Shown here piece by piece: positions 45,201 through 55,334 of a stretch of DNA of 64,000 nt; the first letter of the stretch is position 1; each line of letters begins with the position of its first letter. The translations under genes and the position numbers were made by a program. The notes beneath the pieces are model-generated. The model saw only the letters and a program-made list of their open reading frames with translations. It was not told the DNA's origin and searched no databases. Location of the stretch: positions 5,119,327 to 5,183,326 of the forward strand of contig NC_061817.1 in assembly GCF_021462225.1 (NCBI RefSeq), given 5' to 3'. The DNA is from Girardinichthys multiradiatus. Its lineage: Eukaryota > Chordata > Actinopteri > Cyprinodontiformes > Goodeidae.

Positions 45201-48200
45201 TTGTTGCTCCCAGTGTTCTTCACTAAACTGACAATAACCAATTACCCTTTCTCCAGTTCAGTGTTTTTCTTTCCTTGGACCTCTTTTGATCCACCAGAAA
45301 AGTCCTGGAAGAGCTACAGTTGCAGATGCTTTGGCCATTTTGATTAGCCATGACAACAAAGGTCACTAAGATCTTTAATACTTGCACATATTCGACATCC
45401 AATACTTCAGACTTTAGGACCAGAACGTTACCCTCCTGTCTAACATCTTGTAGTGACCCAAGGGGGGCGGAGCTTTGAGTACAAAGACTTAAAGTGAATG
45501 CACACTAGTAGAGGCAAAGTGTGTCATATCAATAGATGCATATAATTCGGCACACACATTGGGCATGTCCTGCTAAAGAGAGTGGAAATATATTACTGGA
45601 CTTCAGCCATGGATAGTTTTATTAGAGGCATTGATACTTTTGGAAAGGTCAGGTTTGAAAAGGATTGCTGGATGCCAAGTCTCACTGAGGTTGAAGGCCA
45701 CAAATTAAAAATGAGTTTTAAGACGAGTTTCAAAAGCAACAGAGAAGCCCCTGCCCCCTCTGAGTTTTCTCCTAGACCTCAGGGGACAAGCTCTTCAATG
45801 TCCAGTGTACTGCAACTTTTAGATGTGTCTCTGTTTACTTGGATTAAATACTTCAACTAGGTCAATACTTCCAGGTCTTCAACTGGGCTCTATAGAACTT
45901 GACTGAATAATGAGGAGACAAGTCAGACACTTCAGGTATGTTGGGCCAGGGGCACATCTAAAGGATGTAGGACCTCGAGGCCCTTGAGGACTAGAGTTTG
46001 ACACCCCTGTCCTAGAACTTTCAACCTGCAGGAGCTGCTTTTTAGTTGACTTGAGGGACCAAGAAGGTATGTAGGGATGAAGAAGCTTAGAGAGGTATGG
46101 CAGGGCAAGATCATTAAAACATTTTTTTACATTTTAAAATGAACTCTAAAATGCACATTCAGCCAGTGGAGTGAGTTCAGAGCAGAGCTGATGTGTTCAG
46201 TTTTATGAGTACAAGTTAAAACGTGTGCAGCAGCGTTTTGAACCACCTACAGATGACAGAGCATGGACTGAATCACTCCAACATAACATTGATTACACTA
46301 AGTAAACGAGATGAAATATAAGCGTGGATCGCTTTTTCAAAGTCGCCTGGATAGAAAATGTTTACTTTTTGCCAATCGTCTTAAGTGATAAAAGCAGGAC
46401 TTTACCACTGCTCTAAATTGAATTGACTCACAGAGTCCAAGCCAGTGGCGCCGGATTCATTTTATAGGTGGGGGGGGGGGCCGTGCGGGTGTTGCGTCGC
46501 CCATTTTCAATTTTGTCACACTATAATGTTGGTGCGTACTTAAAGGGCGTTTTTTGAGGGTCTTGATATATTGGGAGCTTTAGTCCAGAACCCTCCTTCC
46601 TTCTGTTCCCTCTTTAAAAGTTGCACTTTAGAGTCTCTGTTTATATATTTTGACCACTATGTTTATTCCTCCTGCTACCTGCTGAGTGGGGATCACCCCG
46701 GTCTCAGTATAAATGATGAGACCGGACAAACGGTTCCCAAAGAAGATTTTTTTCTTCAGCTCTTACGAACCAGTGAAGCCCAGACCTTAAAGGGCTGTGC
46801 CTATTCTCATAGAATCTGGGGTTATGTAACCCCAAAGAGAAGCGTGAAGGCTTCGAGTGCGTAAATACGCAATCAGAGGCACTCTGCGCAAATGAACAGG
46901 GAGGATAAATAATCTCGTCAGGGTGGAGGCTGACATGACAACCCTGCTGCTGTGGACAGTGACGACACAGCTTAACAAACTGTAACAGTCCAGAAAAGCA
47001 GGAGCAAAACATAACCGAAGGAAAAACATCAGCAGCTGGATCATAATGACGCAGCGCAACAACCTCCTGCGTGCTTCAAGCGGCCAGAGCAGAGGGCATC
47101 TGTTTGCTACACGTGAAAACACGCAGTGACAGGCCAGCTGTGGTTCTCACTGAGTCCACAGGAGGATCCGCCATTAGGAGTGGACGACTTCCCTCACAGT
47201 CCATGGCCGAAGACGCTCCTTTGTGGTTTTGCTCCAGTTCTGCTGAACCCGCAGCCTCTGGATCGGGTCACTGTTCCTCCTGCAACCCATGGAGGAGCCG
47301 CAGGAGCAGCGGAAAATAAAACATAATTTTACATAATCAAATTTGACCTTATATTAAATATTTAGTTTTTCTTGCTACCGTATTGTTGAACAGTATATAA
47401 TTAATTAAAGCATAGTTAAATGCTGAGTTTAAAAACAATTAAATATCAGTTTCTGTATTGGGTTCACATATTTGTACATCCGAGCCTAGAGGATTTATGG
47501 CTTCACCAGTCATGGACCTCACCGCACGTCACTCAACAGATCTAATATAACCCGAGAAATACCAAATATGTGCATGTTACAGGCTATTATTATATCACAA
47601 ATAATCCCAACAACAATTTTTTAAGAACAATCATTAGGCCTACATTGATACACGAACCGGTAGAATAATGATAAACTGGGGTGTTTTCATATTAACCAAT
47701 ATTGTCTTTAATAAAATAAAAAGTAAAATAGAAGTTCTCCATACATTAAAAATTGTTTAATGCGTTCTGGTGTCTGGAGAGATTATGTGACGGCCGTTCC
47801 TGACTGGCGTTGCATTCAGAAAACGAAACAATGACTCTGACAGGCTGCCACAGGTCCTGATTATTTTATTATTTTATTATTTCAAAGATGTTCACACGAA
47901 CAGAGAAGGTATTTGCTGTTCATTTCATCTGCCTGCATTTTCTCCACATAGCGACCTGCCATTGCTGCGCACTGCGCGGTGCTGTTGCAAATTGCAGTTG
48001 CCTTTGGGACACGCGTCAATGACAGACAAATAATGAACACAGCTATTTGCAGTTTTAGAGAGTTAATAACACTGCATGTGTTATAGAAACATTGGCATCC
48101 ACTCTTCCCAGAATTTGACAACTTTGCGGTGAAACGTCTGGTATTGCACATTTATTCATAACAATCGTGTTAACTGGACATGGGTGTTATTGTGCTTCCA

Positions 48201-51200
48201 ATTTCATTGCACATGTTAGTATATCACGCTGTGCGTGTTTCTGCGGATGCTGTCCGGTTTCAAGAGGCACAAACGTTTTGTTTGTGACTCTGTCTAGACA
48301 GCGACCAGCCAAGCCTTAATACAGGTCCTTCTCAAAATATTAGCATATTGTGATAAAGTTCATTATTTTCCATAATGTCATGATGAAAATTTAACATTCA
48401 TATATTTTAGATTCATTGCACACTAACTGAAATATTTCAGGTCTTTTATTGTCTTAATACGGATGATTTTGGCATAGAGCTCATGAAAACCCAAAATTCC
48501 TATCTCACAAAATTAGCATATTTCATCCGACCAATAAAAGAAAAGTGTTTTTAATACAAAAAATGTCAACCTTCAAATAATCATATACAGTTATGCACTC
48601 AATACTTGGTCGGGAATCCTTTGGCAGAAATGACTGCTTCAATGCGGCGTGGCATGGAGGCAATCAGCCTGTGGCACTGCTGAGGTCTTATGGAGGCCCA
48701 GGATGCTTCGATAGCGGCCTTTAGCTCATCCAGAGTGTTGGGTCTTGAGTCTCTCAACGTTCTCTTCACAATATCCCACAGATTCTCTATGGGGTTCAGG
48801 TCAGGAGAGTTGGCAGGCCAATTGAGCACAGTGACACCATGGTCAGTAAACCATTTACCAGTGGCTTTGGCACTGTGAGCAGGTGCCAGGTTGTGCTGAA
48901 AAATGAAATCTTCATCTCCATAAAGCTTTTCAGCAGATGGAAGCATGAAGTGCTCCAAAATCTCCTGATAGCTAGCTGCATTGACCCTGCCCTTGATAAA
49001 ACACAGTGGACCAACACCAGCAGCTGACACGGCACCCCAGACCATCACTGACTGTGGGTACTTGACACTGGACTTCTGGCATTTTGGCATTTCCTTCTCC
49101 CCAGTCTTCCTCCAGACTCTGGCAATTTGATTTCCGAATGACATGCAGAATTTGCTTTCATCCGAAAAAAGTACTTTGGACCACTGAGCAACAGTCCAGT
49201 GCTGCTTCTCTGTAGCCCAGGTCAGGCGCTTCTGCCGCTGTTTCTGGTTCAAAAGTGGCTTGACCTGGGGAATGCGGCACCTGTAGCCCATTTCCTGCAC
49301 ACGCCTGTGCACGGTGGCTCTGGATGTTTCTACTCCAGACTCAGTCCACTGCTTCCGCAGGTCCCCCAAGGTCTGGAATCGGCCCTTCTCCACAATCTTC
49401 CTCAGGGTCCGGTCACCTCTTCTCGTTGTGCAGCGTTTTCTGCCACACTTTTTCCTTCCCACAGACTTCCCACTGAGGTGCCTTGATACAGCACTCTGGG
49501 AACAGCCTATTCGTTCAGAAATTTCTTTCTGTGTCTTACCCTCTTGCTTGAGGGTGTCAATAGTGGCCTTCTGGACAGCAGTCAGGTCGGCAGTCTTACC
49601 CATGATTGGGGTTTTGAGTGATGAACCAGGCTGGGAGTTTTAAAGGCCTCAGGAATCTTTTGCAGGTGTTTAGAGTTAACTCGTTGATTCAGATGATTAG
49701 GTTCATAGCTCGTTTAGAGACCCTTTTAATAATATGCTAATTTTGTGAGATAGGAATTTTGGGTTTTCATGAGCTGTATGCCAAAATCATCCGTATTAAG
49801 ACAATAAAAGACCTGAAATATTTCAGTTAGTGTGCAATGAATCTAAAATATATGAATGTTAAATTTTCATCATGACATTATGGAAAATAATGAACTTTAT
49901 CGCAATATGCTAATATTTTGAGAAGGACCTGTATTCCCTAAGCGATCTGGTAGTGCTTTGATTGAAAAGCCATCGATCTGCAGATAGACCTGGCATAGAA
50001 CAGTACACAGTATAGGCAATAAATACAGGAGAAAAAGCAATGGCCCTAGAGCTGAGCCCTGTGGGACCCAACAGGAAAGAATGGACAGAATGTTTCTAAG
50101 TCTAAAATGTAGACATAGAAAGAGGGGAACCTTACTTCAGGTGCTTCTCAACCTACCCTCAGCTGGCACCATCCATTGCACTAGAGAGGAGATATGAGCA
50201 GCAGCTTTCCAGCAACCAAAAGTGGGGAAAATTTAGCTAAACCTATTTGTCAAAACAGAAAGAAACTGGGCACCCTGGCTGCAGATTTGGATTTATTGAC
50301 AAGAAGACAGCCAAGGATGGCCAGACCAGTCACCAGGCTGCTACTTTCCAGGAGGTGTGACAGCAGCTATCACCAGGAAACCTGCATCACCACTGCTCAC
50401 CTTGACCCCAGGCCAGATCTGCTAGTACTACCTCATGTGAAAATAAAAGGAGCAAACACTGTGTTGGCCTCCCTCTGACCAGCATCACCATTTAAATAAC
50501 CTCAAGGATGACAACACAGATGTCTTTTCTAAGACTGAGGCTGATTTTGGAACTAATGAGCCTTGGTCACTGTTCCTACTTGATAGTTTTGTTCCCAAAC
50601 TAAAAAAGTTGGTTTCCTGGAGTTGGAAAATGTATGACATCATGGGCCAGAGGCCATCATGGTGGTGAGAACATATTTATCTCACATATCCCGGACAGAG
50701 ATAGTACAGGACTTTAATTTATGAAAATAAATAAATGAAAAGAAATTTAGTAACCAGTTCTATTACTTGAAAAACAAAATGTTCTGTATAAAAGTTCATC
50801 ATGTAAAGGTAACCAAATTGAAATAAATAATTGCCATTAGAACAGAGATTTAGTTGTGCACAGGACTAGTGCACAACTGCAGCATATTACCAAAGTGAAG
50901 GTCAGCACAAGGTAATATGATGAGTCATGAGGTATCTAAACAGCTTTGGAACACACAGTCACACATGATTAATCACTTCTGGACATCCATGCATACAGAG
51001 ACTGGGCGTGACTAAGCAAGTTAAGCACCTTTTCAGATTACTGTAAGACAGTGTGAAATCAAAGTCAGCACTGGTCTGCTCAGGTAAAGTGTTTACCTCT
51101 TCCAGCTGTTGTTGCTGCAGACAGGTTGTCCATGAATGAAGAAAAACAGATGCATAAAAGCAAGGGAAAAGTGATAAAGTTTAAAATGTAGAAAGAGCAG

Positions 51201-54200
51201 AGCTAGAGTGGATAGACAAAAATAACAAAGTGGTAACATTCATTCCATTCACTGGAGTGTGTTGATCACAGGATCAGTTCAAAATCACTTCAGTGAGGTC
51301 TCTACTTTCAAATTCTATTTACTTGTTATAAAGGACCCTGCAAAGGTCTCCACACCCTTGAAGATTTCCACATTTTGTCACCACAGCCACATACTTGCAT
51401 TTTATTGGAGTTTTAGGTGACAGAGTATAGTGCATGCTACGTGTGAAGCAGAAGGAAAACTATTCATGTTTTTCAACATTTCTTTCCAAATAAAATGACT
51501 TCACATCTGACAAAGCTGGACAGGACCAAGGAAGAGGCTTACGGCAGCAGGGACTGGGCCCTGTAAAAGCAGGCCAGGAACAAACTGACCAAGGACATCA
51601 GGGCAGAAACTACAGCAATAAGCTAAAAAAGAGCTTCTCAGCTACTGACCCAGCAGCAGTTGGGAGGAGCCTGAATGACATCACTTCCTACAGGAACCTG
51701 TCCCCCCACTCCAAGCAGAATCCTCATCTGGCAGAAAGTCTACATCCACAGAAGATCTTTGGTTGGTTCTCCAAGATGTTTGGAACAACCTACCAGCCGA
51801 GTTCCTTCAAAAACTGAGTACAAGTGTACCTAGAAGAATTTATGCTGTTTTGAAGGCAAAGGGTGGTCACACCAAATATTGATTTGATTTAGATTTCTCT
51901 TTTGTTCATTCACTGCATTTTGCTGATTGATGAAAAGAAATAACACTTCCATTTTTTCAAGCATTCTTTGTTTACTGCATTTTTTCACACCTGCCTAAAA
52001 CTTTTGCACAGTACTGTAAATATATAGGTAAATATATTTTTCCTTTATTTAAATCAGTCTGTTTGCAAAATATCTTAAAAGTTATTAATGGATTTTGAGG
52101 AAATTTTCAGATAAGGTGCATATTAGGACAAGAACAATGATTAGATTCTGGTGGATGCAGAGCACCATCTGGATCCAGGATTGTTTTTTAAAGATTTTTT
52201 ATTATTACCAGAGCACAGTGCTATAACTTAGAATCCCCACAACATCTGACATACAGTGGCCAGAATTCATCCAGAGTATAGCTCAAAAGCATGGAAAAAT
52301 ATGACATGCCATGGTGGAGGTCTACACTCTACCATGGCTGTGTTTTTCTAGTTTCATAAATATTTTTACTTGACGGTCATGTCTGGCTGAACATCATGAT
52401 TTTACCTTATCTTTCCACCTTGCAAATCAAATCACTCAGCAGGGGTAACACTACAATAATAAAGTAGTAGTAGTGATTGGTCTAAGCTGAGTTGCTGTGC
52501 AGGGTAACCAATCAGATGTTGGGGTTTATCTAGTGAGACACATCAGAGGTTTACATTTTTTCATGATGTAAAGAACCAAAACAATTTTAATTTTACCTTA
52601 TACTGGATTCAGTTTTTAATTAGAATTCCCATTTTAATTATTTGATTAGGTAACTATAGGTAACTATATTGACAAGAATATTTAATTACTTATTTGATAT
52701 ACACTCACTGCCCACTTTATTAGGTACACCTTGCTAGTACCGGGTTGGACCCCCTTTTGCCTTCGGAACTGTCTTAATCCTTCGTGGCATAGATTCAGCA
52801 AGGTTCTGGAAACATTCCTCAGAGAGTTTGATCCATATTGACATGATAGCATCACACAGATGCTGCAGATTTGTCTGCTGCACATCCATGATGCGAATCT
52901 CCCGTTCCACCACATCCCAAAGGTGCTCGATAGGATTGAGATCTGGTGACTGGAGGCCATTTGAGTCCATTGAACTCATTGTCATGTTCAAGAAACCAGC
53001 CTGAGATGATTCGTGCTTTATGACATGGCGCGTTATCCTGCTGGAAGTAACCATCAGAAGATGGGTGCACTGTGGTCATAAAGGGATGGACATGGTCAGC
53101 AACAATACTCAGGTAGGCTGTGGTGTTGACACGGTGCTCAGTTGGTACTAAGGGGCCCAAAGTGTGCCAAGAAAATATCCCCCACATCATTACACCACAA
53201 ACACCAGCTTGAACCATTGATACAAGGCAGGATGGATCCATGCTTTCTGACCCTACCATCCGAATGTCGCAGCACAAAGTGAGACTCATGAGACCAGGCA
53301 ACATTTTTCCAATCTTCTATTGTCCAATTTTGGTGAGCCTGTGCGAATTGTAGCCTCAGTTTGCTGTTCTTAGCTGACAGGAGTGGCACCCGGTGTGGTC
53401 TTCCGCTGCTGTAGCCCATCCGCCTCAAGGTTCGACGTGTTGTGCGTTCAGAGATGCTCTTCTGCATGCCTTGGTTATAACGAGTGGTTATTTGAGTTAC
53501 TGTTGCCTTTCTATCAGCTCGAACCAGTCTGGCCATTCTCCTCTGACCTCTGGCATCAACAAGGCATTTGCGCCCACAGAATTGCCGCTCACTGGATATT
53601 TTCTATTTTTCGTACCATTCTCTGTAAACCCTAGAGATGGTAGTGCATGAAAATCCCAGTAGATCAGCAGTTTCTGAAATACTCAGACCAGCCTGTCTGG
53701 CACCAACAACCATGCCATGTTCAAAGTCACTTAAATCACCTTTCTTCCCCATTCTGATGCTCAGTTTGAACTACAGTAGATCGTCTTGACCATGTCTACA
53801 TGTCTATATATAGAATTTTATTCACATTATAACATATAACTGTATAACTTTTATAAATTTGGGGGATTTGTGCCACTGTTAGCCCTCTATGGCGGGAATA
53901 TTTTCTAGAACCTGTTCTAAGGATGAACTAAAAAATCCAAATTATGGAGACAATGGAGGGAAGATGGAAGAAGGAGTTAGAATGCAGTATCAATCATGTC
54001 TTAAAATGGTAAATATACTGTATGTTCATTTTCTACTAGAATTCTGTGGGTGGTTGCCCATCCAAGGTTATATTGTCCCAGACCAAGGCAATGCTGTCAC
54101 CTGGTCTGCTGCTAACAGCATGTTTCACTGTGGGGAGGGTATGTTCAGGGTGATGTGCAGTGTTAGTTCTGCTCCAAAAAATGTTTTTAGATATAGGTTT

Positions 54201-55334
54201 CCTATGTTCTTCCATTTCTTCCACATGTTTGCTGTGTCTTCTACATGGCCTGTGACAAAAAAATCTAAACAGGATTTCTTCTGGCATTGTTTCAACAATG
54301 CCTTTCTTGCTGTCGCTCTTCCATAAAGACCAGATTTGTGGAGTGCACAACTAATGGTTGTCCTATCTGCAGAGTATCCCACCTAAGCTGTGGATCTCTG
54401 CAGTTCCTCCAGAGTTACCATGGACTGCTTCTTTGATCGATACTCTCCCTGACCTTCTGCTATGTTTCTTAAGTTCTGCGTTTAGTTTTCTAGCAAACCT
54501 CTGTGGTAGAAAAGCTCCATTTATACTTCAATTACATGCAGTATGTTTACTGATTGGTGACTTCTGATGACAACTGATTACACAGAAGTTTACAAATGTA
54601 TCAGATTAAAGTATGCAGAATAAAATTTGCAATACCTTTGGGATTTTTATATGAAAAATATTTTTGCAAGACACTTTAGAGATGCAGACAATTTGTTTAC
54701 TGACCTTTTTTCTTTCCTGTGCATCAGTGTTAAAAAAGAAGCACTCTGCATACTGTGGAGAGACAAAAAAGATAGAACATTTTACTCAGAATTCATAAAG
54801 TGCTCAAGTTGAGTCTCTCAAAGACCAGTATCATTTGATAAAGACAAAATGTAAAGAAAAAGACATCCCCAAGCAAATGCTAGACATGGCTGCAAGATGT
54901 TAATCTCCCAGCCAGTTAAAAACACATTAATGATTTATTTCATTAATGTTGTGGCATTATATCCAAGTAATCTGGGTGTTTCTAAATTGCAAGATGAGTT
55001 TCACACAGCAGGAGCAGCTATGGAGATGGAGAACTACTAAAATCCCTCAACATATTTTAGGGGGAACATAGAGCCAGAAGCAGAGCACACCAACCCGGAG
55101 CTCCCTGCTTCTGCAAACATTTCAAACCTTCTTCCAGCCAATGACAACCATTCTCATCGTGCCCTGCACATTGTTTCCATGGTTACAAAAAAGAAATCTG
55201 TCTTGTGCCAAACTGATGCAGTTGTCATGGCAACAGTCAGTAACCTGGGTGTTATAGCTGTCCAGCAGGAGCTGGACTGTGTCCTGGTCTCCTAGGCTGA
55301 TGCTCTGGATGATCCTTTCCACGTCTGGTGCCAT
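33006..55334 (-). CDS. ric8a: RIC8A-like (synembryn-A) G-alpha chaperone/GEF, ten exons
   Basis: RIC8 proteins are cytosolic armadillo-type chaperones and nucleotide-exchange factors for G-protein alpha subunits. Minus-strand coding exons: 55334-55245, 44881-44792, 44595-44057, 41484-41349, 40670-40482, 40280-40186, 40058-39908, 38727-38632, 36173-36029, 33292-33006. Total 1818 bases, 605 residues, all phases consistent, stop TGA. Family blocks in order: [46 protein letters not shown]. The tail with Val-Thr-Gly-Arg-Val-Glu and Pro-Met-Glu-Gly-Met-Thr-Glu-Glu points to RIC8A rather than RIC8B. An acidic Ser/Thr cluster at about 552-556 is in the place of the CK2 sites known in RIC8A. Longer than the usual 530-550 because exon 3 has an insertion. 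A divergent third paralogue is possible. Confidence 0.93.
33293..36028 (-). other. RIC8A intron 9, with a Tc1-like piece at 35110-35560
   Basis: The piece begins GTGAAGCATGGTGGTGGTGG and continues through TTTCACCTCAAATCAGCAGC and GGGCAATGATCCCAAGCACA, the sense strand of an old Tc1-like transposase with many stops. The rest is AT-rich intron without recognised content. Confidence 0.6.
36029..36173 (-). CDS. ric8a: RIC8A exon 9
   Basis: 145 bases after TGTCTTAG, ending AATG|GTACAG in phase 1. Contains Leu-Pro-Pro-Leu-Arg-Asp-Val and Leu-Val-Arg-Leu-Met-Thr-His-Val-Asp. Confidence 0.94.
36229..37210 (+). mobile_element. Old Tc1-like element in RIC8A intron 8
   Basis: The sense strand shows TTCACCTTCCAGCAGGACAACC (the second-Asp region), GAGAATCTGTGGG (third-residue region) and CTGAATACAAATG near the end. 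Stops and frame breaks throughout. Related to 29225-30720 and 61545-62640. Confidence 0.7.
37640..38600 (-). mobile_element. Old Tc1-like element, another family, in RIC8A intron 8
   Basis: Reverse-strand transposase phrases: GTCCACTTTTGTTTCGTCGG-like, CCACTCCTGCAAAGGTTTTCC, CCAGACTGATAGATGTCA, AATCAGGCCTGGGTGTGG near the terminal region. No open frame of size. Confidence 0.65.
38632..38727 (-). CDS. ric8a: RIC8A exon 8
   Basis: 96 bases, 32 codons, between TTCTCAG and AAG|GTAACT, phase 0. Contains [10 protein letters not shown]. Confidence 0.92.
38830..39720 (+). mobile_element. Tc1-like fragments in RIC8A intron 7
   Basis: Two adjoining pieces. 38900-39330 reads like the centre of a transposon gene. 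39360-39640 reads like the 5' part of a Tc1-like gene (GCATCATGAAAACCAAGGAAC, then ATGGAGAAGTTTAAAGC). Both are broken. Confidence 0.5.
39908..40058 (-). CDS. ric8a: RIC8A exon 7 with a GC donor
   Basis: 151 bases after CTCTCAG. The reading needs the exon to end AGG|GCAAGT, a GC-type donor with otherwise ideal sequence; this keeps phase 0 with exon 8 and the family length. Contains Cys-Leu-Asp-Val-Leu-Leu and Gly-Val-Asn-Met-Asp. Confidence 0.88.
40186..40280 (-). CDS. ric8a: RIC8A exon 6
   Basis: 95 bases after CTTTACAG, ending AAGG|GTCAGA in phase 2. Contains Leu-Tyr-Arg-Arg-Leu and Leu-Arg-His-Cys. Confidence 0.88.
40482..40670 (-). CDS. ric8a: RIC8A exon 5
   Basis: 189 bases, 63 codons, between CCCTTCAG and GAG|GTGAAA, phase 0. 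Contains [10 protein letters not shown]. Confidence 0.92.
40742..41310. mobile_element. Shortened Tc1-like element in RIC8A intron 4
   Basis: TTGCCTTGTAAAAGTATTCA and TTTTATGTGACAGACCAAC are Tc1-like terminal phrases. Parts of the reverse-strand gene follow at 40890-41060, then the other end with a poly-A-like run at 41270. The coding middle is deleted. Confidence 0.55.
41349..41484 (-). CDS. ric8a: RIC8A exon 4
   Basis: 136 bases after CATGGGAAG (a weak acceptor), ending CAG|GTAAAT. It carries the best conserved block of the family, the Leu-Arg-Leu-Leu-Phe-Leu-Leu helix. An acceptor ten bases later would be out of frame. Confidence 0.85.
41490..42684. other. RIC8A intron 3, first part
   Basis: AT-rich intron sequence without recognised repeats or exons. 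Confidence 0.4.
42685..43005 (-). mobile_element. tRNA-headed SINE, copy 3
   Basis: The minus-strand head (plus TGCAAGGCAACATTGCAACC, 42969-42990) and the body CACGCATGCACTGGGAGAAC match the other copies. A clear target duplication was not found. In RIC8A intron 3. Confidence 0.8.
43380..43860 (+). mobile_element. Tc1-like fragment in RIC8A intron 3
   Basis: GTATGGTGGAGGATCTATAATGGTGTGGGT-type wording, shown here in part, is the transposase region around the Val-Trp motif. The reading frame is broken. Confidence 0.45.
44057..44595 (-). CDS. ric8a: RIC8A exon 3 with a long charged insertion
   Basis: 539 bases after CACCTGCAG, ending phase 2 at GAG|GTGACC. The first third (to the Leu-Gly-Gly-Ile-Asp segment) and the last 24 residues (Ala-Met-Lys-Val-Leu-Cys-Asn-Leu) are family-like. 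Between them lie roughly 80-100 residues of Lys/Glu/Asp/Ser-rich sequence with no family counterpart known to me. Confidence 0.85.
44792..44881 (-). CDS. ric8a: RIC8A exon 2
   Basis: 30 codons between TTCATCAG and GAG|GTAGG, phase 0 on both sides. Acidic (Asp-Ser-Asp-Ile-Asp-Ser-Asp-Asp-Glu) and too short to stand out as an open frame. The alternative acceptor three bases down (TTCAG) would hit a stop. Intron 1 above it is 10.4 kb. Confidence 0.75.
44890..48321. other. RIC8A intron 1, lower part, with a GC/CpG-rich block
   Basis: No coding exon recognised. 46430-47330 is GC- and CpG-richer than its surroundings, starts after an 11-12 base G run (about 46471) and holds GCGTAAATACGC. 47880-48160 has a minus-strand frame of 89 codons rich in Cys that I cannot place. 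45930-46130 resembles a short nonautonomous DNA transposon. Confidence 0.4.
48322..49931 (-). mobile_element. Tc1/mariner element, twin 2 (1610 bp)
   Basis: Flanked by TA (48320-48321 and 49932-49933). Inverted repeats of about 200 bp (48322-48521, 49732-49931) are of the same type as twin 1, with the double TTAGCATATT motifs. It carries an uninterrupted transposase frame. It sits in RIC8A intron 1. Confidence 0.96.
48599..49603 (-). CDS. Tc1 transposase, full-length frame with altered catalytic residue
   Basis: A 334-residue Tc1-type transposase. Residues 1-110 are the paired-like DNA-binding part, with a basic nuclear-signal-like stretch (Arg-Lys-Lys-Cys-Gly-Arg-Lys-Arg, 50-57). The catalytic core has Asp148 (Ser-Asp-Glu-Ser) and Glu273 (Pro-Ile-Glu-Asn-Leu-Trp). 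The second carboxylate should be at 238, 34 residues before the Glu, but the codon at 48892-48890 is AAC (Asn); twin 1 has GAC there. The protein is complete but predicted unable to cut DNA. It could still bind the inverted repeats. The ATG at 49603 is the only sensible start. Confidence 0.93.
   Translation of the reverse strand: MGKTADLTAVQKATIDTLKQEGKTQKEISERIGCSQSAVSRHLSGKSVGRKKCGRKRCTTRRGDRTLRKIVEKGRFQTLGDLRKQWTESGVETSRATVHRRVQEMGYRCRIPQVKPLLNQKQRQKRLTWATEKQHWTVAQWSKVLFSDESKFCMSFGNQIARVWRKTGEKEMPKCQKSSVKYPQSVMVWGAVSAAGVGPLCFIKGRVNAASYQEILEHFMLPSAEKLYGDEDFIFQHNLAPAHSAKATGKWFTDHGVTVLNWPANSPDLNPIENLWDIVKRTLRDSRPNTLDELKAAIEASWASIRPQQCHRLIASMPRRIEAVISAKGFPTKY
49934..52701. other. RIC8A intron 1, middle part
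   Basis: No exon seen. A 94-codon plus frame at 50194-50478 has no recognised similarity. 51340-51480 has Tc1-like terminal wording (AAAGGTCTCCACACCCTTGA). Confidence 0.4.
52702..53800 (-). mobile_element. Third Tc1-type element, right inverted repeat lost
   Basis: It starts after TA at 52700-52701 with CACTCACTGCCCACTTTATT, a known style of fish Tc1-like terminus. The body to 53752 is a transposase gene. No matching inverted terminus appears on the right, so the element is truncated or badly decayed there. In RIC8A intron 1. Confidence 0.75.
52734..53752 (-). pseudogene. Tc1-type transposase remnant, catalytic Asp replaced
   Basis: Translation from ATG at 53752 gives a Tc1-like DNA-binding start, then a TAG near 53605. 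Further frames carry the core. The first catalytic motif reads Trp-Ser-His-Glu-Ser, with His where Asp is needed. The second is intact (Gln-Gln-Asp-Asn-Ala-Pro). The Glu region (Pro-Ile-Glu-His-Leu-Trp) lies in a third frame at about 52930. Inactive by several independent lesions. Confidence 0.85.
54030..54560 (-). mobile_element. Tc1-like fragment in RIC8A intron 1
   Basis: Reverse-strand phrases AGCATGTTTCACTGTGGGGA and CCACCTAAGCTGTGGATCTC mark an old Tc1-like gene. Broken frames only. Confidence 0.55.
55245..55334 (-). CDS. ric8a: RIC8A exon 1 (start)
   Basis: 30 codons from ATG at 55334 to a CAG|GTTACT donor, phase 0. The Asp-Ser-Tyr-Asn end corresponds to the first helix of the family. 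Confidence 0.85.

Noticed and set aside
50194..50478. 94-codon plus frame as a gene
   Set aside because: No splice context, no recognised similarity, opposite to the host gene whose intron it occupies.
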